DNA of 64,000 nucleotides from JAVBTT01 sp031550325 (lineage in GTDB: Bacteria > Bacillota > Clostridia > Oscillospirales > UBA929), in the NCBI GenBank assembly GCA_031550325.1, contig JAVBOR010000030.1, forward strand, positions 33,226 to 97,225, written 5' to 3'. The notes under the pieces were generated by a model. That model ran no database searches, was not told where the DNA came from, and saw only the letters and a program-made list of their open reading frames with translations. A program made the translations under genes and the position numbers. Positions 14,311-23,496 of the stretch are shown here, in pieces (within the stretch, counting starts at the first letter, position 1; each line of letters begins with the position of its first letter).

Positions 14311-17300
14311 CTACTCCAGAGCCAGGGCCTGATCGATGGCGAAGAAATAGACGAGCTTTTCTCCGACCTCCAGCCCGGTCATGCGCTGTGCGGCGTGGGC
14401 GTAAGTCTCCAGCTGCACGCGGTAGTGCTCGGCGCGCGCTGGCGCGCCCTCGGGGCTTATGGAGTCAGTCTTGAAATCCAGCACAATCAGCTTGCCGCTT
14501 TCGACGAAGAAGCAGTCAATAACGCCCTGCAGCAAAATCTCCTCCCCCATGGCTGTCGTGGCGCCGGTCAGGACGTCGGCGGGCTCGAGCATGGAAAACT
14601 TGCACTCCCTCCAGAGCCTTGTTGCCTTCAGGACGCGCTGGCCCAGGTCGCTCTGAAAGAACAAGGCTATTTTTTCGGGGGACACGGCGTCTGTTTGCTC
14701 GGGCGTGAGGATGCGCCGCTTTGCAAGGCGCGACAGCTCGCCCCGGACACCGCCGGCGCTCTGGCAAGCAGCATACGAAATAAACTGCATGGCCAGATGG
14801 TAGGCCTGCCCGCGCTCCGGCCCCGATAAGCCGCGCCCGCGCGCTGGGCTTTGCGAAAGAAAGGTGCCGGTGCCCTCCCAAACCTCAAGATCGGTATAGC
14901 GGCCCTTCAGCTGGGTCACCGTCATCTTGGACGGCAGGTCGACCGCGCCGGCGTAAGGGTAGACAAAGGCATCGCGCGCCTGAATCGCGTCGCGTTCGGC
15001 GCCGGGGGCGGGCGCGGCGGTCAGTGCCGCCGGCGGGGCGGCCAGCCAGTCGGGCTCGGCCACGCCCAGCAGAAGATCCATGAAGCTGGAAGCCTCACGC
15101 AAGCTCTGCGCGGGCGTCGTCTCGCTGCCCAGCATGATCAGCTTGTTCTGCGCGCGCGTCATCGCGACATACAGCAGGCGCAGCTCTTCGGCCTTGTGCT
15201 CGCGCGTGAGCTCCTGCCGCACCGCGTGGTAGGCGGCGGTAGGGTACTCGCACAAGTCGGTGCGCCGCTTCAGGCCGCAGCCGGTCGTTTCGTGCATCAG
15301 GAGCTTGGCGTTCATATCGCGAAGGTTGTACGACCTGCCAAGGTCGGCCAGCACGACAACGGGAAACTCCAGACCTTTGGACCTGTGAATGGTCATGAGC
15401 CTGACGGCGCTGTCCGTGTGCACGCGGGTGCGGGAGAGTGTCTGCCGGTGAAGCCACGGCAGAAAGGCGGCCAGGCCGCTTTCGTGCGGGCAGGCTTGGG
15501 CAAGCTCTAAAAAAGCCATGAGATCGGCCTGGCCCTGTGCGTCAAACTTTGTGTCCAGATCGGTTTGCGCGTAAATACGCGACACCAGCCGCCACACGGG
15601 AAGGTCGGGCGCGAGGTAGCGCCACTGGCGCAGCAGAATGAGCAGCCGCTGGCTCTTGAGCTGCGTGTCGGCCAGCAGGCAGTCGTACAACGACAGCTCC
15701 GACACGGCGCGAAGCGACGCCAGCTCCTCGGCAGTAAACGCGAACGCGGGCGAGCGCAGCGCGGCGAGTAGCTGGACGTCGTTGCGCGGGTTGAGTGTGA
15801 CCTCCAAAAGCGAGGTGATCGCCCGCACGGCGCCGGACTGTTCGTCCTCGGCAGCGTCGGAGTTTGCGTCCAGACCGGCGTCGCGCAGCGCCGCCAAATA
15901 GGCCGGCGCGCGGTTTTTCAGCGAGCGCAGCAAAATAACGCAGTCCCCCGGGCGGGCAAAACCCGCGTCGATGAGCGCGCGAAGCCGCGCAGCCACGGCG
16001 CGCGCCTGCTGAGCCAGCTTATCGCTCTCGCCTGTGTCGGGCAAGGCGATGAGCTCGACGGCGGGCTCCTGCTGCGGGGGAAAGCCCAGACCGCTCCTGA
16101 GGGGCGGCCCATAGTCCATCTCGGCGTCCGCGCGCGTCATCAGGCGCTCAAGCGTGTGGTTTACGGCCGAGAGAACCTCGGGCCGCGAGCGGAAGTTGCT
16201 GGTCAGATACACCTTGCACGGGCCGGCCGCCGCCTCGCTCCACAGCGCAAACTCGTCGAGCTTGCGCAGAAAGATGGTCGGGTCGGCGTGCTGGAACCTG
16301 TAAATGGACTGGCGCACGTCCCCCACATAGAACACATTGTCCCTGCCGGCGGACAGCGCGTCGATCAGCGCGTCCTGGCGCGCGTTGACGTCCTGGTACT
16401 CGTCGACCAGAATCTCGGCAAAGCGCGCGCTCACGGTCAGCCCTGTTTCGGTCGGGCGGCCGCTCTCGTCGGTGAGCAGGGAGAGCGCGGCAAGCTCATA
16501 GTCGGTGAAGTCGGCCAGCTTGCGCGCCGCCTTCTCCTGCCGGTAGGCCTCGTCAAAGCAATTCACGGCGAAAAAGAGCCCGCTGAGCACCTCCTGCGTG
16601 TCGGCGATGTCGGCAAGATTGTCCTCATGCGTGCAGGAGATGCGCTCGCACAGAGCCCCGACGCCCTTTTTCCAGCCGTCCCGCTCGGCGCGAAGGCCTT
16701 CGGCCTGATCCTTCGCGGCGTCGTCGACGGCTTTAAAGGGCTTGAGCTTGGCAAAGCTCAGCGCGTGAAGCGCCTCAAAGGCTTTGTCCCAGCCCGCGCC
16801 CAGCGCGCCGTCCAGCGCGGTCAGCGCGTCGATATCGCTCAGGAGCGCCGGCGCGTACGCCGTGTACAGCGCGGGATCGTCCACGCCCTCCAGGGCGCTT
16901 TGCGCTTGGGCGCGCCACTTGGCCAGCTGATGGCGCGCGTCCTCCAGTACGAGCTCTTCCCAGAACTGTACGCGCCTGTCGGAGGCGCGCAGCTGCTCTG
17001 CCCGCCAGCCCGCCGGGCCGCGCATCGTTCGGGTCTTTCGCCAGGTTCTCTCGACAAGCTCCGAAACCGCCCTGTCACCGCGCATGTCCACAAAGGCGTC
17101 GACAAAGCGCCCGAACTGCGGCAGCCCGCCGCCTTCCAGCTGGTCGTACAGCTCGTCCAGCACGCGGTTCAGGGTGTCGCCGAACAGCCCGGCCGCCTCG
17201 CTGTCCTCGCAGACCCTGACGTCGGGCGGCAGGACGCTTTGGGCGGCGAACTCGCGCAGCAGCTCGACGCAGTACGCGTGCAGCGTGCAAATGCGCGCCG

Positions 17301-17586
17301 TGTACAGGCGGTTCAGCTGGCGGCGCAGATGGCGGCTATCCGGGTCGGCCTCCATGCGCCCGCGCAGCGCGCGGAGAATGCGCGCGCGCATCTCCCCGGC
17401 GGCGGCGCGCGTATAGGTGATGAGCAAGAAGTCGTCGATGTTGCGCGGGCAACTCTCGTCTGTGAGATAGGCCATCAGCCGCTCGACAAGCACAAGGGTC
17501 TTGCCCGCGCCTGCCGCCGCCGAGACCAAAACGGTGCGGCCGCGCAGCGTGACGGCGGCGTGTTGTTCATCCGTGAGCTCTCTCAT
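14311..17586 (-). CDS. addA: Helicase-nuclease AddAB, subunit AddA
   Basis: 1091 residues; the UvrD-type 3'-5' helicase and nuclease subunit of the AddAB complex, which resects double-strand ends for RecA loading. Walker A is VSAAAGAGKTLVLVERL near residue 25. EILVDEYQDVNARQDALI is the DExx box region, and YVGDVRQSIYRFQHADP is a downstream helicase motif. The C-terminal nuclease domain keeps LLQGVIDCFF and IVLDFKTDSI (catalytic Asp and Lys). The length is slightly below typical AddA. It overlaps addB by 4 bases (ATGA) and is translated after it. Confidence 0.96.
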   Translation of the reverse strand: MRELTDEQHAAVTLRGRTVLVSAAAGAGKTLVLVERLMAYLTDESCPRNIDDFLLITYTRAAAGEMRARILRALRGRMEADPDSRHLRRQLNRLYTARICTLHAYCVELLREFAAQSVLPPDVRVCEDSEAAGLFGDTLNRVLDELYDQLEGGGLPQFGRFVDAFVDMRGDRAVSELVERTWRKTRTMRGPAGWRAEQLRASDRRVQFWEELVLEDARHQLAKWRAQAQSALEGVDDPALYTAYAPALLSDIDALTALDGALGAGWDKAFEALHALSFAKLKPFKAVDDAAKDQAEGLRAERDGWKKGVGALCERISCTHEDNLADIADTQEVLSGLFFAVNCFDEAYRQEKAARKLADFTDYELAALSLLTDESGRPTETGLTVSARFAEILVDEYQDVNARQDALIDALSAGRDNVFYVGDVRQSIYRFQHADPTIFLRKLDEFALWSEAAAGPCKVYLTSNFRSRPEVLSAVNHTLERLMTRADAEMDYGPPLRSGLGFPPQQEPAVELIALPDTGESDKLAQQARAVAARLRALIDAGFARPGDCVILLRSLKNRAPAYLAALRDAGLDANSDAAEDEQSGAVRAITSLLEVTLNPRNDVQLLAALRSPAFAFTAEELASLRAVSELSLYDCLLADTQLKSQRLLILLRQWRYLAPDLPVWRLVSRIYAQTDLDTKFDAQGQADLMAFLELAQACPHESGLAAFLPWLHRQTLSRTRVHTDSAVRLMTIHRSKGLEFPVVVLADLGRSYNLRDMNAKLLMHETTGCGLKRRTDLCEYPTAAYHAVRQELTREHKAEELRLLYVAMTRAQNKLIMLGSETTPAQSLREASSFMDLLLGVAEPDWLAAPPAALTAAPAPGAERDAIQARDAFVYPYAGAVDLPSKMTVTQLKGRYTDLEVWEGTGTFLSQSPARGRGLSGPERGQAYHLAMQFISYAACQSAGGVRGELSRLAKRRILTPEQTDAVSPEKIALFFQSDLGQRVLKATRLWRECKFSMLEPADVLTGATTAMGEEILLQGVIDCFFVESGKLIVLDFKTDSISPEGAPARAEHYRVQLETYAHAAQRMTGLEVGEKLVYFFAIDQALALE

Positions 17587-20500
17587 GGCGTATCCCCCTC
17601 CCGAAGCGCCTGCCAGAATGACTGAAGCGAAAAGCTCTGCAACGGCGCGTCTTTCTCGCGCGAGGCGTCAAAGTAGCAGCATGGCGCAAAGTCGCAGTTG
17701 TCGCAGGCGCTGCTCTGGCCGCTCTCCCGCACGGGAACGGCGCGAACGTCCCCCCGGATCAGGTCGGAGGCCACCGCGCGCGTCAGGGCTTCGACGTGAC
17801 GCCCCAGCCGCGCGAAATCTTCCCGGTCGCCCACCTGAGACCGCTGGTCGAGCTCGCCGCTCTTTTTGCGGTCAAACGGCAGAAGACCAGCGCCGTCCGG
17901 GCCGCTCATCGCCTCCAGCACGGCGTCGTCGGCCAGCAGAAGGCCGCGGCGCTTGAGGCCGGCGGACGGGCCGGGCAGCTGCGCGCCCGGATGGGACTTT
18001 AAGGTGAGAACCTCGTCGCGGGCGGGGACATAGAGCATCCCCGCGGGTTCGATGCGGTCGGCGCCGAACAGCCCGGCCCCCAGCTTGGCCAGCGTGAACA
18101 GATACAGCGGCAGCTGCAGCCCCAGGCCGTGATAGAGCTCCGAGACCGAAAAAATCTTTTTGCCGGTTTTGTAGTCGACAACCCGAAGATAGAGGGTGCC
18201 GTCAGGCCCGCGCCAGCCGTCCACGCGGTCAACCGCGCCCTCGACAAGCGCCGAAAAGCCGCCGGGCAGGCCGTCCACGCGGACGGCGGGCAGCTTCCCG
18301 CCGCGGTCGGAAAAGCGCAGTTCATAGGCGAGCGGAGAGAACAGGGAAGCTTGCAGCTCGGCCAAAACATCGGCGGCGATGCTCACCGCCGAGCGGCGCA
18401 GCGTGTCGAACAGCCGCGCAAAGCGCCGCGTGTGCCCGGCAAAGCCTTTCAGGACGGTATTCTCGTAGGCGGTCGTATACATAGCGGCCCAGTCGCGCAC
18501 CTGTTCGGCGGTCACGTTTGCCGCGCCGCCGGCGAGCTCTGTGTTTCGCCCGGTCTGCTCAAGCATGCCGTGGATAAACGCGCCGATGTCCAGCGGGGCA
18601 AACCCCGGCTGTTCGGTCGGGCGGGCGCGCAGCCCATACTGGCAGAAGTAGGCAAACCGGCAGGTGAACGCGCGCTGGAGTCTCGTCGCGCTGAAACGCA
18701 ACTCCGTGCCGTACAGAGACGTGACGGCGTCGGGGGAGAGCGGCTCGCGCAGCTCGGGCGGCGGCGTAAAGGGCCGCACAACCGGGGGAAGCGCGGTGAT
18801 CTCCACGCCGCAGAGCGCGCAGGCGCGGCTGAGCACGTCGGCGGGCAGCGCCTTGCCGTCGCCGTCTCTGGAAAAGCTCAGGTACAGGGCGTCGGACGGA
18901 AGCGTCATGGCGGCATAGAGGTTGAACAACTCGCGCTCCAGCCTCTGCTCGCCGTCCGGCGGCATCTGCAGGTCAAACGCCTCCAGAACGGCGCGCTCCT
19001 CCAGGGACAGCAGCGAGTCGGTGTTCGGCACCATGGGCATCGCGTCGGCGCGCGCGCCGGGCAGAAACACAACGCGGGGCGAATGCCGGCGCAGGCGGCC
19101 GCACTGGCCGATGCCGACGCGGTCAAGCGCGACCGGAATCGTGCCGACCTGGCAGCCGGACAGCAGCAAGAGCAAAAGATCCATAAAGCCGTCCAGGTTC
19201 ATCGGCGTATCTCCGAGAATCGAGGCGCACTCGTCCAGAGCCTCTACAAAAAGCTCCCAAAGCTGGGCGCACTCGTCGGCCAGCTTGAGCTCCCCAAGCG
19301 ACCGAAGCGCCTCGATGCGGCGCTTCAGCGCGCGGTCAACGCGCATTTGCAAAAGGACTTGGAGCAGAAGCTTACTCCAGCCGGACGCGGTGCGTCCGCC
19401 GCGCAGCGCGGACAGCGGCGTGTGGATGAGGGCGCGCATACGGTTGACAAAGATAAGCGCGCGCGTGTCCTCCTCGGTCATCGTCTCGACATAGCCGCGC
19501 GGATGCAGCGTAAACGGTTTTGCCCACTGCGCGCCGTGGGGCCGCCACCGGCGCAGATAGGGCTCAAAGCGGTCAACCTGCTCGAGCGGCGCGCGGAACA
19601 GACCGGTGCGCAGCAGGACAAGCACGTCCTCGCTGCGCCAGCCGTACAGCGTGATGTCGGCGAGGGCGCGCAAAAACTGCGGCAGAGCTTTGCCGATGAC
19701 GTCGTCGGTGCTGTCCATAAACACGGGAACGCCCTCGCGCTCAAAAGCCCGCTCAAGAAGCGGGCCGTAGAGGGGCAGGTCGTTGACGGCCACCTGCATG
19801 TCGCGGTAGCGCAGCCCGCCCGCCGCCAGGCGCTGGACTGTCTGGGCGATGACGGCGCACTCGTCCGAGACGGTTTGCGCGCACAGCGCAGTGACGGCGC
19901 CGCCGCCGTCAACGGACAGCGTGGATCTGTCGAAAAAGTGCGCCTCCAGATGGGCCAGCGCGGGGGCGGAAAAGCGCCTTGGCTGTGTCAGGACGGTCTG
20001 CGTCGCGTCGCCGAGCGCTCTTGTAAGCGCGGCGGCCGTGCGCTGGGCGACCGGGAAGTCCTGACCGTCGGGCAGGCCGCACAGCGCGCAGAGAATCTGC
20101 CCCCGTCCCTGCGAGAACGCGCTCAAAACGTCGATTTCCTGCGGGGTAAACGTGACAAAGCCGTCCAAGAAAAGCCTCTTGTCCAACGCAAAAAAACTGT
20201 GGCGCAGCTTGTCCGCCAGCAGCGTCAGTCTGTCGCGCTTGTCCAGCGGGCCGGAGGCCAGCAGCGCGTTGTAAGAGGCGTAAATCAGCGAAAGCTCACG
20301 CAATTTCAGCGCGGAGGAGCCCTTGGCCGCGTCTGAGGCCTGATGCAGGGCCTCGGGCGCAATGCCGTAGCATTTACACTCATCCACGGTCTGGAGCAGC
20401 GAGGCCAAAAACGCGGGCTTGTGGGCGTTTTTGGCCCACAGGCTCAGCTGATCGCGCACCACGTCGACCGCGAGGCGCATGGTGAGAAGCCGCCCTCCGT

Positions 20501-20756
20501 CGGAGAGCGGCCGGCGGGCCAGACCGCCCTCCTGTCCAAACACGCGGTCGGCCAGCCGCCCGAACGTGAGCACCTCGGCGTGCAGGCAAATGGCCGGGCC
20601 GCCGTGCGCCGCCAAAAAACGCTCGCACTCGTGGGAGAAGGGCTCCGGAACAAGCCAGATCAGGCCCTCCTCGCCGTGCGCCGCGCGCGCGCAGATTTCA
20701 TTAACGATTGTTGTCGTCTTGCCGCTTCCGGCGCGGCCCCAGAGAAGGTGCAGCAA
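17583..20756 (-). CDS. addB: Helicase-nuclease AddAB, subunit AddB
   Basis: 1057 residues; partner of AddA with an inactive helicase-like fold and a C-terminal nuclease with Fe-S-type cysteines. Walker A is LLWGRAGSGKTTTIV at residues 5-15. A Cys lies in VDECKCYG near residue 120 and a Cys group in ACDNCDFAPCC near the end; together they fit the AddB iron-sulfur site. The nuclease motif region includes LRVVDYKTGKK. TTG 20756 is chosen because GGGAGGA ends 7 bases upstream and the protein then starts MLHLLWGRAGSGKT. A longer reading frame runs into the upstream repeat and is not believable. Confidence 0.94.
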   Translation of the reverse strand: MLHLLWGRAGSGKTTTIVNEICARAAHGEEGLIWLVPEPFSHECERFLAAHGGPAICLHAEVLTFGRLADRVFGQEGGLARRPLSDGGRLLTMRLAVDVVRDQLSLWAKNAHKPAFLASLLQTVDECKCYGIAPEALHQASDAAKGSSALKLRELSLIYASYNALLASGPLDKRDRLTLLADKLRHSFFALDKRLFLDGFVTFTPQEIDVLSAFSQGRGQILCALCGLPDGQDFPVAQRTAAALTRALGDATQTVLTQPRRFSAPALAHLEAHFFDRSTLSVDGGGAVTALCAQTVSDECAVIAQTVQRLAAGGLRYRDMQVAVNDLPLYGPLLERAFEREGVPVFMDSTDDVIGKALPQFLRALADITLYGWRSEDVLVLLRTGLFRAPLEQVDRFEPYLRRWRPHGAQWAKPFTLHPRGYVETMTEEDTRALIFVNRMRALIHTPLSALRGGRTASGWSKLLLQVLLQMRVDRALKRRIEALRSLGELKLADECAQLWELFVEALDECASILGDTPMNLDGFMDLLLLLLSGCQVGTIPVALDRVGIGQCGRLRRHSPRVVFLPGARADAMPMVPNTDSLLSLEERAVLEAFDLQMPPDGEQRLERELFNLYAAMTLPSDALYLSFSRDGDGKALPADVLSRACALCGVEITALPPVVRPFTPPPELREPLSPDAVTSLYGTELRFSATRLQRAFTCRFAYFCQYGLRARPTEQPGFAPLDIGAFIHGMLEQTGRNTELAGGAANVTAEQVRDWAAMYTTAYENTVLKGFAGHTRRFARLFDTLRRSAVSIAADVLAELQASLFSPLAYELRFSDRGGKLPAVRVDGLPGGFSALVEGAVDRVDGWRGPDGTLYLRVVDYKTGKKIFSVSELYHGLGLQLPLYLFTLAKLGAGLFGADRIEPAGMLYVPARDEVLTLKSHPGAQLPGPSAGLKRRGLLLADDAVLEAMSGPDGAGLLPFDRKKSGELDQRSQVGDREDFARLGRHVEALTRAVASDLIRGDVRAVPVRESGQSSACDNCDFAPCCYFDASREKDAPLQSFSLQSFWQALREGDTP

Positions 20757-20869
20757 CCAAAATTCCTCCCAAAATCCGCTGGGCGGAGAAGATCTGCGCA
20801 GGCCGCCCCCGAATGATGCCGGGGGAGGCCTGCGCAATGTAAACCGTCTTCCCAATCCTTGGCGCGCCG

Positions 20870-20990
20870 AAAGAGTCCATTGACAAGAGTTTTCCCCGAC
20901 TCACTCCGGAAAAACCCTCTCTGCAAACCGCCTCAGCGGTTTGATCCAATCCTTCGCTTTGACAAGGAACCGGAGCCCTTTGTCAAAGGG
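20870..20990 (-). repeat. Half unit of the modular palindromic repeat
   Basis: On the minus strand: terminal-type hairpin TTTGACAAAGG...TTGTCAAA, AACCGC/GCGGTT hairpin (20924-20941), and GAGGGTTTTTCC paired with GGAAAACTC around the usual loop. The nested hairpin and right end are missing. The half unit sits about 115 bases upstream of the addB start. Confidence 0.7.
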
Positions 20991-21228
20991 TGTAAACAGA
21001 AGCGGTATCCGCGCTCCTTTGCGCAAAACCACGTCGAGCCTGACGGCGTAGCCGGCAGGTCCTTGCTGGACTGGTTTAGCGCAAAGGAGCGAAACAAGAG
21101 ACTTTCACGGATTCATTCCGGGAAAGTCGTTCTCCGCGCGTCTTCGCAAAGACGCGATCTAAGCCCCCGTTTGTAGGCAAACCGAAGGTTTGCCTACAGC
21201 CTGCAAAGAACCGAAGGTTCTTTGTCAG
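20991..21228 (-). repeat. Modular palindromic repeat unit plus a gene-proximal hairpin
   Basis: The hairpin GACAAAGAACC / GGTTCTTTG (21204-21227) lies 8 bases after the SLH gene stop. The unit 21199-20991 (minus orientation, 209 bp) begins CTGTAGGCAAACC, a variant terminal repeat whose own hairpin partner changed with it. It carries the CGCGTCTT hairpin and a nested hairpin with 19-base outer arms (21013-21031 and 21072-21090, one mismatch). With the half unit it fills the 479-base gap. Confidence 0.82.
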
Positions 21229-21235
21229 TTTATTG

Positions 21236-23074
21236 TTATTTTGTTGTCAGTGCGTTATAGAGCTGAACAAACGTGACGTCGGCCATCTCGCGCGAGAAGG
21301 TCATTTTGGGCTCAAAGCCCTTGGCGGTGCCGTTCATGATGCCGTTGGCCGAGACGTAGTCAACAGCGCTCGTTGCCCATGAGGAGATCGTGGCCTTGTC
21401 GGAAAAGCTGTTGGCCGGGGCAGCCGACATGAGCCCGAGCGAGCGCACGGTGTTGGCCAGCATGACGGCCGCCTGCTCGCGGGTGATGTCCCCGTTCGGG
21501 TCGAAGATGGTCGTGGACTTGCCCGCTACGACGCCCAGCTTGTTGGCCGCCACGATGACCTTGTCGCTGGTGTCGGTAAACGTGTTGGTCGAAAGGTCGA
21601 TGCCGCGTTCGGCGATCAGCTGGTCGAGCGTTTTGCCGGTCACCGACTCCATGAGCATGACCGCCTGAAGGCAGAACTCGGCGCGCGTGGCGTTTTTCTT
21701 GTAGTCGCCGATCAGCGAAGCGGGGATCAGATTATGGGCGTAAGCCGCCTCGATGTGCACGGTCGCCCACGAGCTGGCCTCGCCGAGCTTGAGGTCGACA
21801 GGAAGCTCGCCGGGCACGCGGACGCCCGACAGAATTTGAACGGGACTCATGCGCCCGGTGGCCGAACCGTCGCCAATCGAGCCCTCTGTGTTGCTTTGGC
21901 CCCAGGACCACAGCGTGCCGTCCTTTTTCAGCGCCAGCGTACTGTAGTTGCTGAGTACGGCGCTTTCAACCCCGTCAAGAACCTTGACAGGAGCCGAACG
22001 GTTTTCTTCGGTGCTGTCGCCGAGCTGTCCATAGAGGTTGTCTCCCCACATCCACAGCGAGCCGTCGGCCTTCAGCGCGCCGAAATGTACGGCCCCGCTA
22101 AAGAGTGAGGCAGCGCCCGTCATCTTCAGCGCCGGCTGGCTTCTGGAGAATACTATTCTGGTCTCGGTTGATTCAACCGAAAGCGTAGCCTGATAAACGT
22201 CTCCGTTTTGCTTAAGCATGACGACATCCTGAATACCGTTGACAATGCTGACCACCCCGTCGGCGTACTTTTCAGGTGTTTCGACAAAGTCTACATTGGC
22301 GGTTGTGGACGTGACATTTAATCCCTTCACCCCCCAGAACCACACGGTACCGTTGGTCTTCAGGGCAAAGGTCCCTATCAGATCTCCGGAAACCGCGGCA
22401 ACGTCGCTGAGCAGCTGAGACGGGGCCGTCGAGCCGCTTGCTCCCAGATATTCGCTCATTCCATAGTATTTGTCGCCCCAAGTCCAGAGGGTGCCGTCCA
22501 GCTTGACCGCCATGCCCTGGTAGATGTGGATGTCCATGTTGCGAACGCCGTCCATGAGTTTGACCGGGCTCAGCCGGTCCCTCGTCGTGCCGTCGCCGAT
22601 CAAACCGTTTGCGTTGCTTCCCCAGCTCCAGAGACTGCCGTCCTTTTTCAGCATCAGCTGCGTCTCGCCGTTTGTAGTGACGCTTTTGACGTCTTTGGCG
22701 ATCTCAACGGGGCTCGGCCGATCGACCCTGCTGCCGTCGCCGAGGTAACCTACATTGTAACCCCAGCCCCAGAGCGTGCCGTCCTTTGTGATTGCGTAGT
22801 TGGTTTCGCCTATCGCCATGACGGAGATGACGTCAGTCATGACTTTGACCGGGCTCAGCCGGTCGGTCGTCGTGCCGTCGCCAATCTGGCCGTAGTTGTT
22901 GAATCCCCAGCACCACAGTGAGCCGTCGGCCTTAATGGCCATGCCGCCGTCCAATCCGGTGTCAAATGTGCGCGTGAGGCGTTCCTGGGGCGCGACCGCG
23001 TCCGCGGCGAGGGCTGGCAACGCTGATAACAGCATGAGAAGGGCAAGAACCAGACAAAGTAATCGTTTTTTCAT
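21236..23074 (-). CDS. RCC1-repeat protein with C-terminal SLH domains (paralogue 1)
   Basis: 612 residues, secreted. Signal peptide KKRLLCLVLALLMLLSALPALA. Six or seven RCC1/BNR2-like repeats (about residues 35-415) have the pattern DGSLWxWGxNxxGQLGDGTxxxRxxPV, predicting a beta-propeller. Residues about 420-612 are SLH repeats (ATRAEFCLQAVML, ITREQAAVMLANTV, FSREMADVTFVQLYNAL). ATG 23074 has GGAGG 6 bases upstream. The SLH-coding half is about 95% identical at DNA level to that of the next gene, while the propellers differ. Likely a surface binding protein with unknown ligand. Confidence 0.88.
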   Translation of the reverse strand: MKKRLLCLVLALLMLLSALPALAADAVAPQERLTRTFDTGLDGGMAIKADGSLWCWGFNNYGQIGDGTTTDRLSPVKVMTDVISVMAIGETNYAITKDGTLWGWGYNVGYLGDGSRVDRPSPVEIAKDVKSVTTNGETQLMLKKDGSLWSWGSNANGLIGDGTTRDRLSPVKLMDGVRNMDIHIYQGMAVKLDGTLWTWGDKYYGMSEYLGASGSTAPSQLLSDVAAVSGDLIGTFALKTNGTVWFWGVKGLNVTSTTANVDFVETPEKYADGVVSIVNGIQDVVMLKQNGDVYQATLSVESTETRIVFSRSQPALKMTGAASLFSGAVHFGALKADGSLWMWGDNLYGQLGDSTEENRSAPVKVLDGVESAVLSNYSTLALKKDGTLWSWGQSNTEGSIGDGSATGRMSPVQILSGVRVPGELPVDLKLGEASSWATVHIEAAYAHNLIPASLIGDYKKNATRAEFCLQAVMLMESVTGKTLDQLIAERGIDLSTNTFTDTSDKVIVAANKLGVVAGKSTTIFDPNGDITREQAAVMLANTVRSLGLMSAAPANSFSDKATISSWATSAVDYVSANGIMNGTAKGFEPKMTFSREMADVTFVQLYNALTTK

Positions 23075-23103
23075 AATAATTCCTCCAAAACTAGCAAAGT
23101 AGT

Positions 23104-23150
23104 CTTCACGGCGCGGCCCGCCAACCGTTGCGTCCGGGCGGCGCGTGAAG
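23104..23150 (-). promoter_or_regulatory. Hairpin in the leader of RCC1-SLH paralogue 1
   Basis: CTTCACGGCGCGGCCCG pairs imperfectly with CGGGCGGCGCGTGAAG across an 11-14 base loop, ending 30 bases before the start codon. It could be a leader attenuator or mRNA stabiliser; no family is recognised. Confidence 0.35.
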
Positions 23151-23213
23151 CTCAAATGTTATTCCCAGATGACGCCCATCGGAGGTACGCTAAAAAGCCG
23201 CCAGGCTCTCCAG

Positions 23214-23488
23214 CTTGCAGACAAAGAGGGCTTTGTCTACAAAACGATGACAAATGATCGGCTCTGTGGAGCCTCATAAAGGAATGTTTTCCCGGAGTGA
23301 ATCCGTGAAAGCATTGCGGTTTAATATTTTGCGGTTTTTGTCCCAGCAAGGACCTTGCGGCTCCGGCCGCAAGGCTCGGCGTAAAAACCGCAAAAGGACG
23401 AGAGCGCGTAAGGTTTATCTTCAGTCTGACGTCTGCCGCCGAAGGCGGCAGACCCTCGTTTTGACAAAGAACCTATGGTTCTTTGTCA
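23214..23488 (+). repeat. Modular palindromic repeat unit (211 bp) plus two hairpins next to the paralogue 2 stop
   Basis: The unit 23214-23424 starts with a GCAGACAAAG/CTTTGTCTAC hairpin and ends with AAGGTTTATCTTCAG, a decayed form of the right repeat. It has the GGCTC-TGTG-GAGCC second module and a nested hairpin with perfect 13-bp outer arms TTTTGCGGTTTTT (23327-23339) and AAAAACCGCAAAA (23383-23395). After it come a 10-bp hairpin GTCTGCCGCC/GGCGGCAGAC (23431-23453) and TGACAAAGAACC/GGTTCTTTGTCA (23462-23488), 8 bases from the SLH gene stop. Confidence 0.8.
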
Positions 23489-23496
23489 GTTTATTA

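Noticed and set aside
18129..20336. A 735-codon open frame on the plus strand opposite addB
   Set aside because: It is a shadow of the GC-rich addB gene. It has no ribosome-binding site and no recognisable domain, while addB on the other strand has all its family motifs. The same holds for the long plus-strand frames opposite eno/gpmI (25266-27536) and addA (16156-17625).
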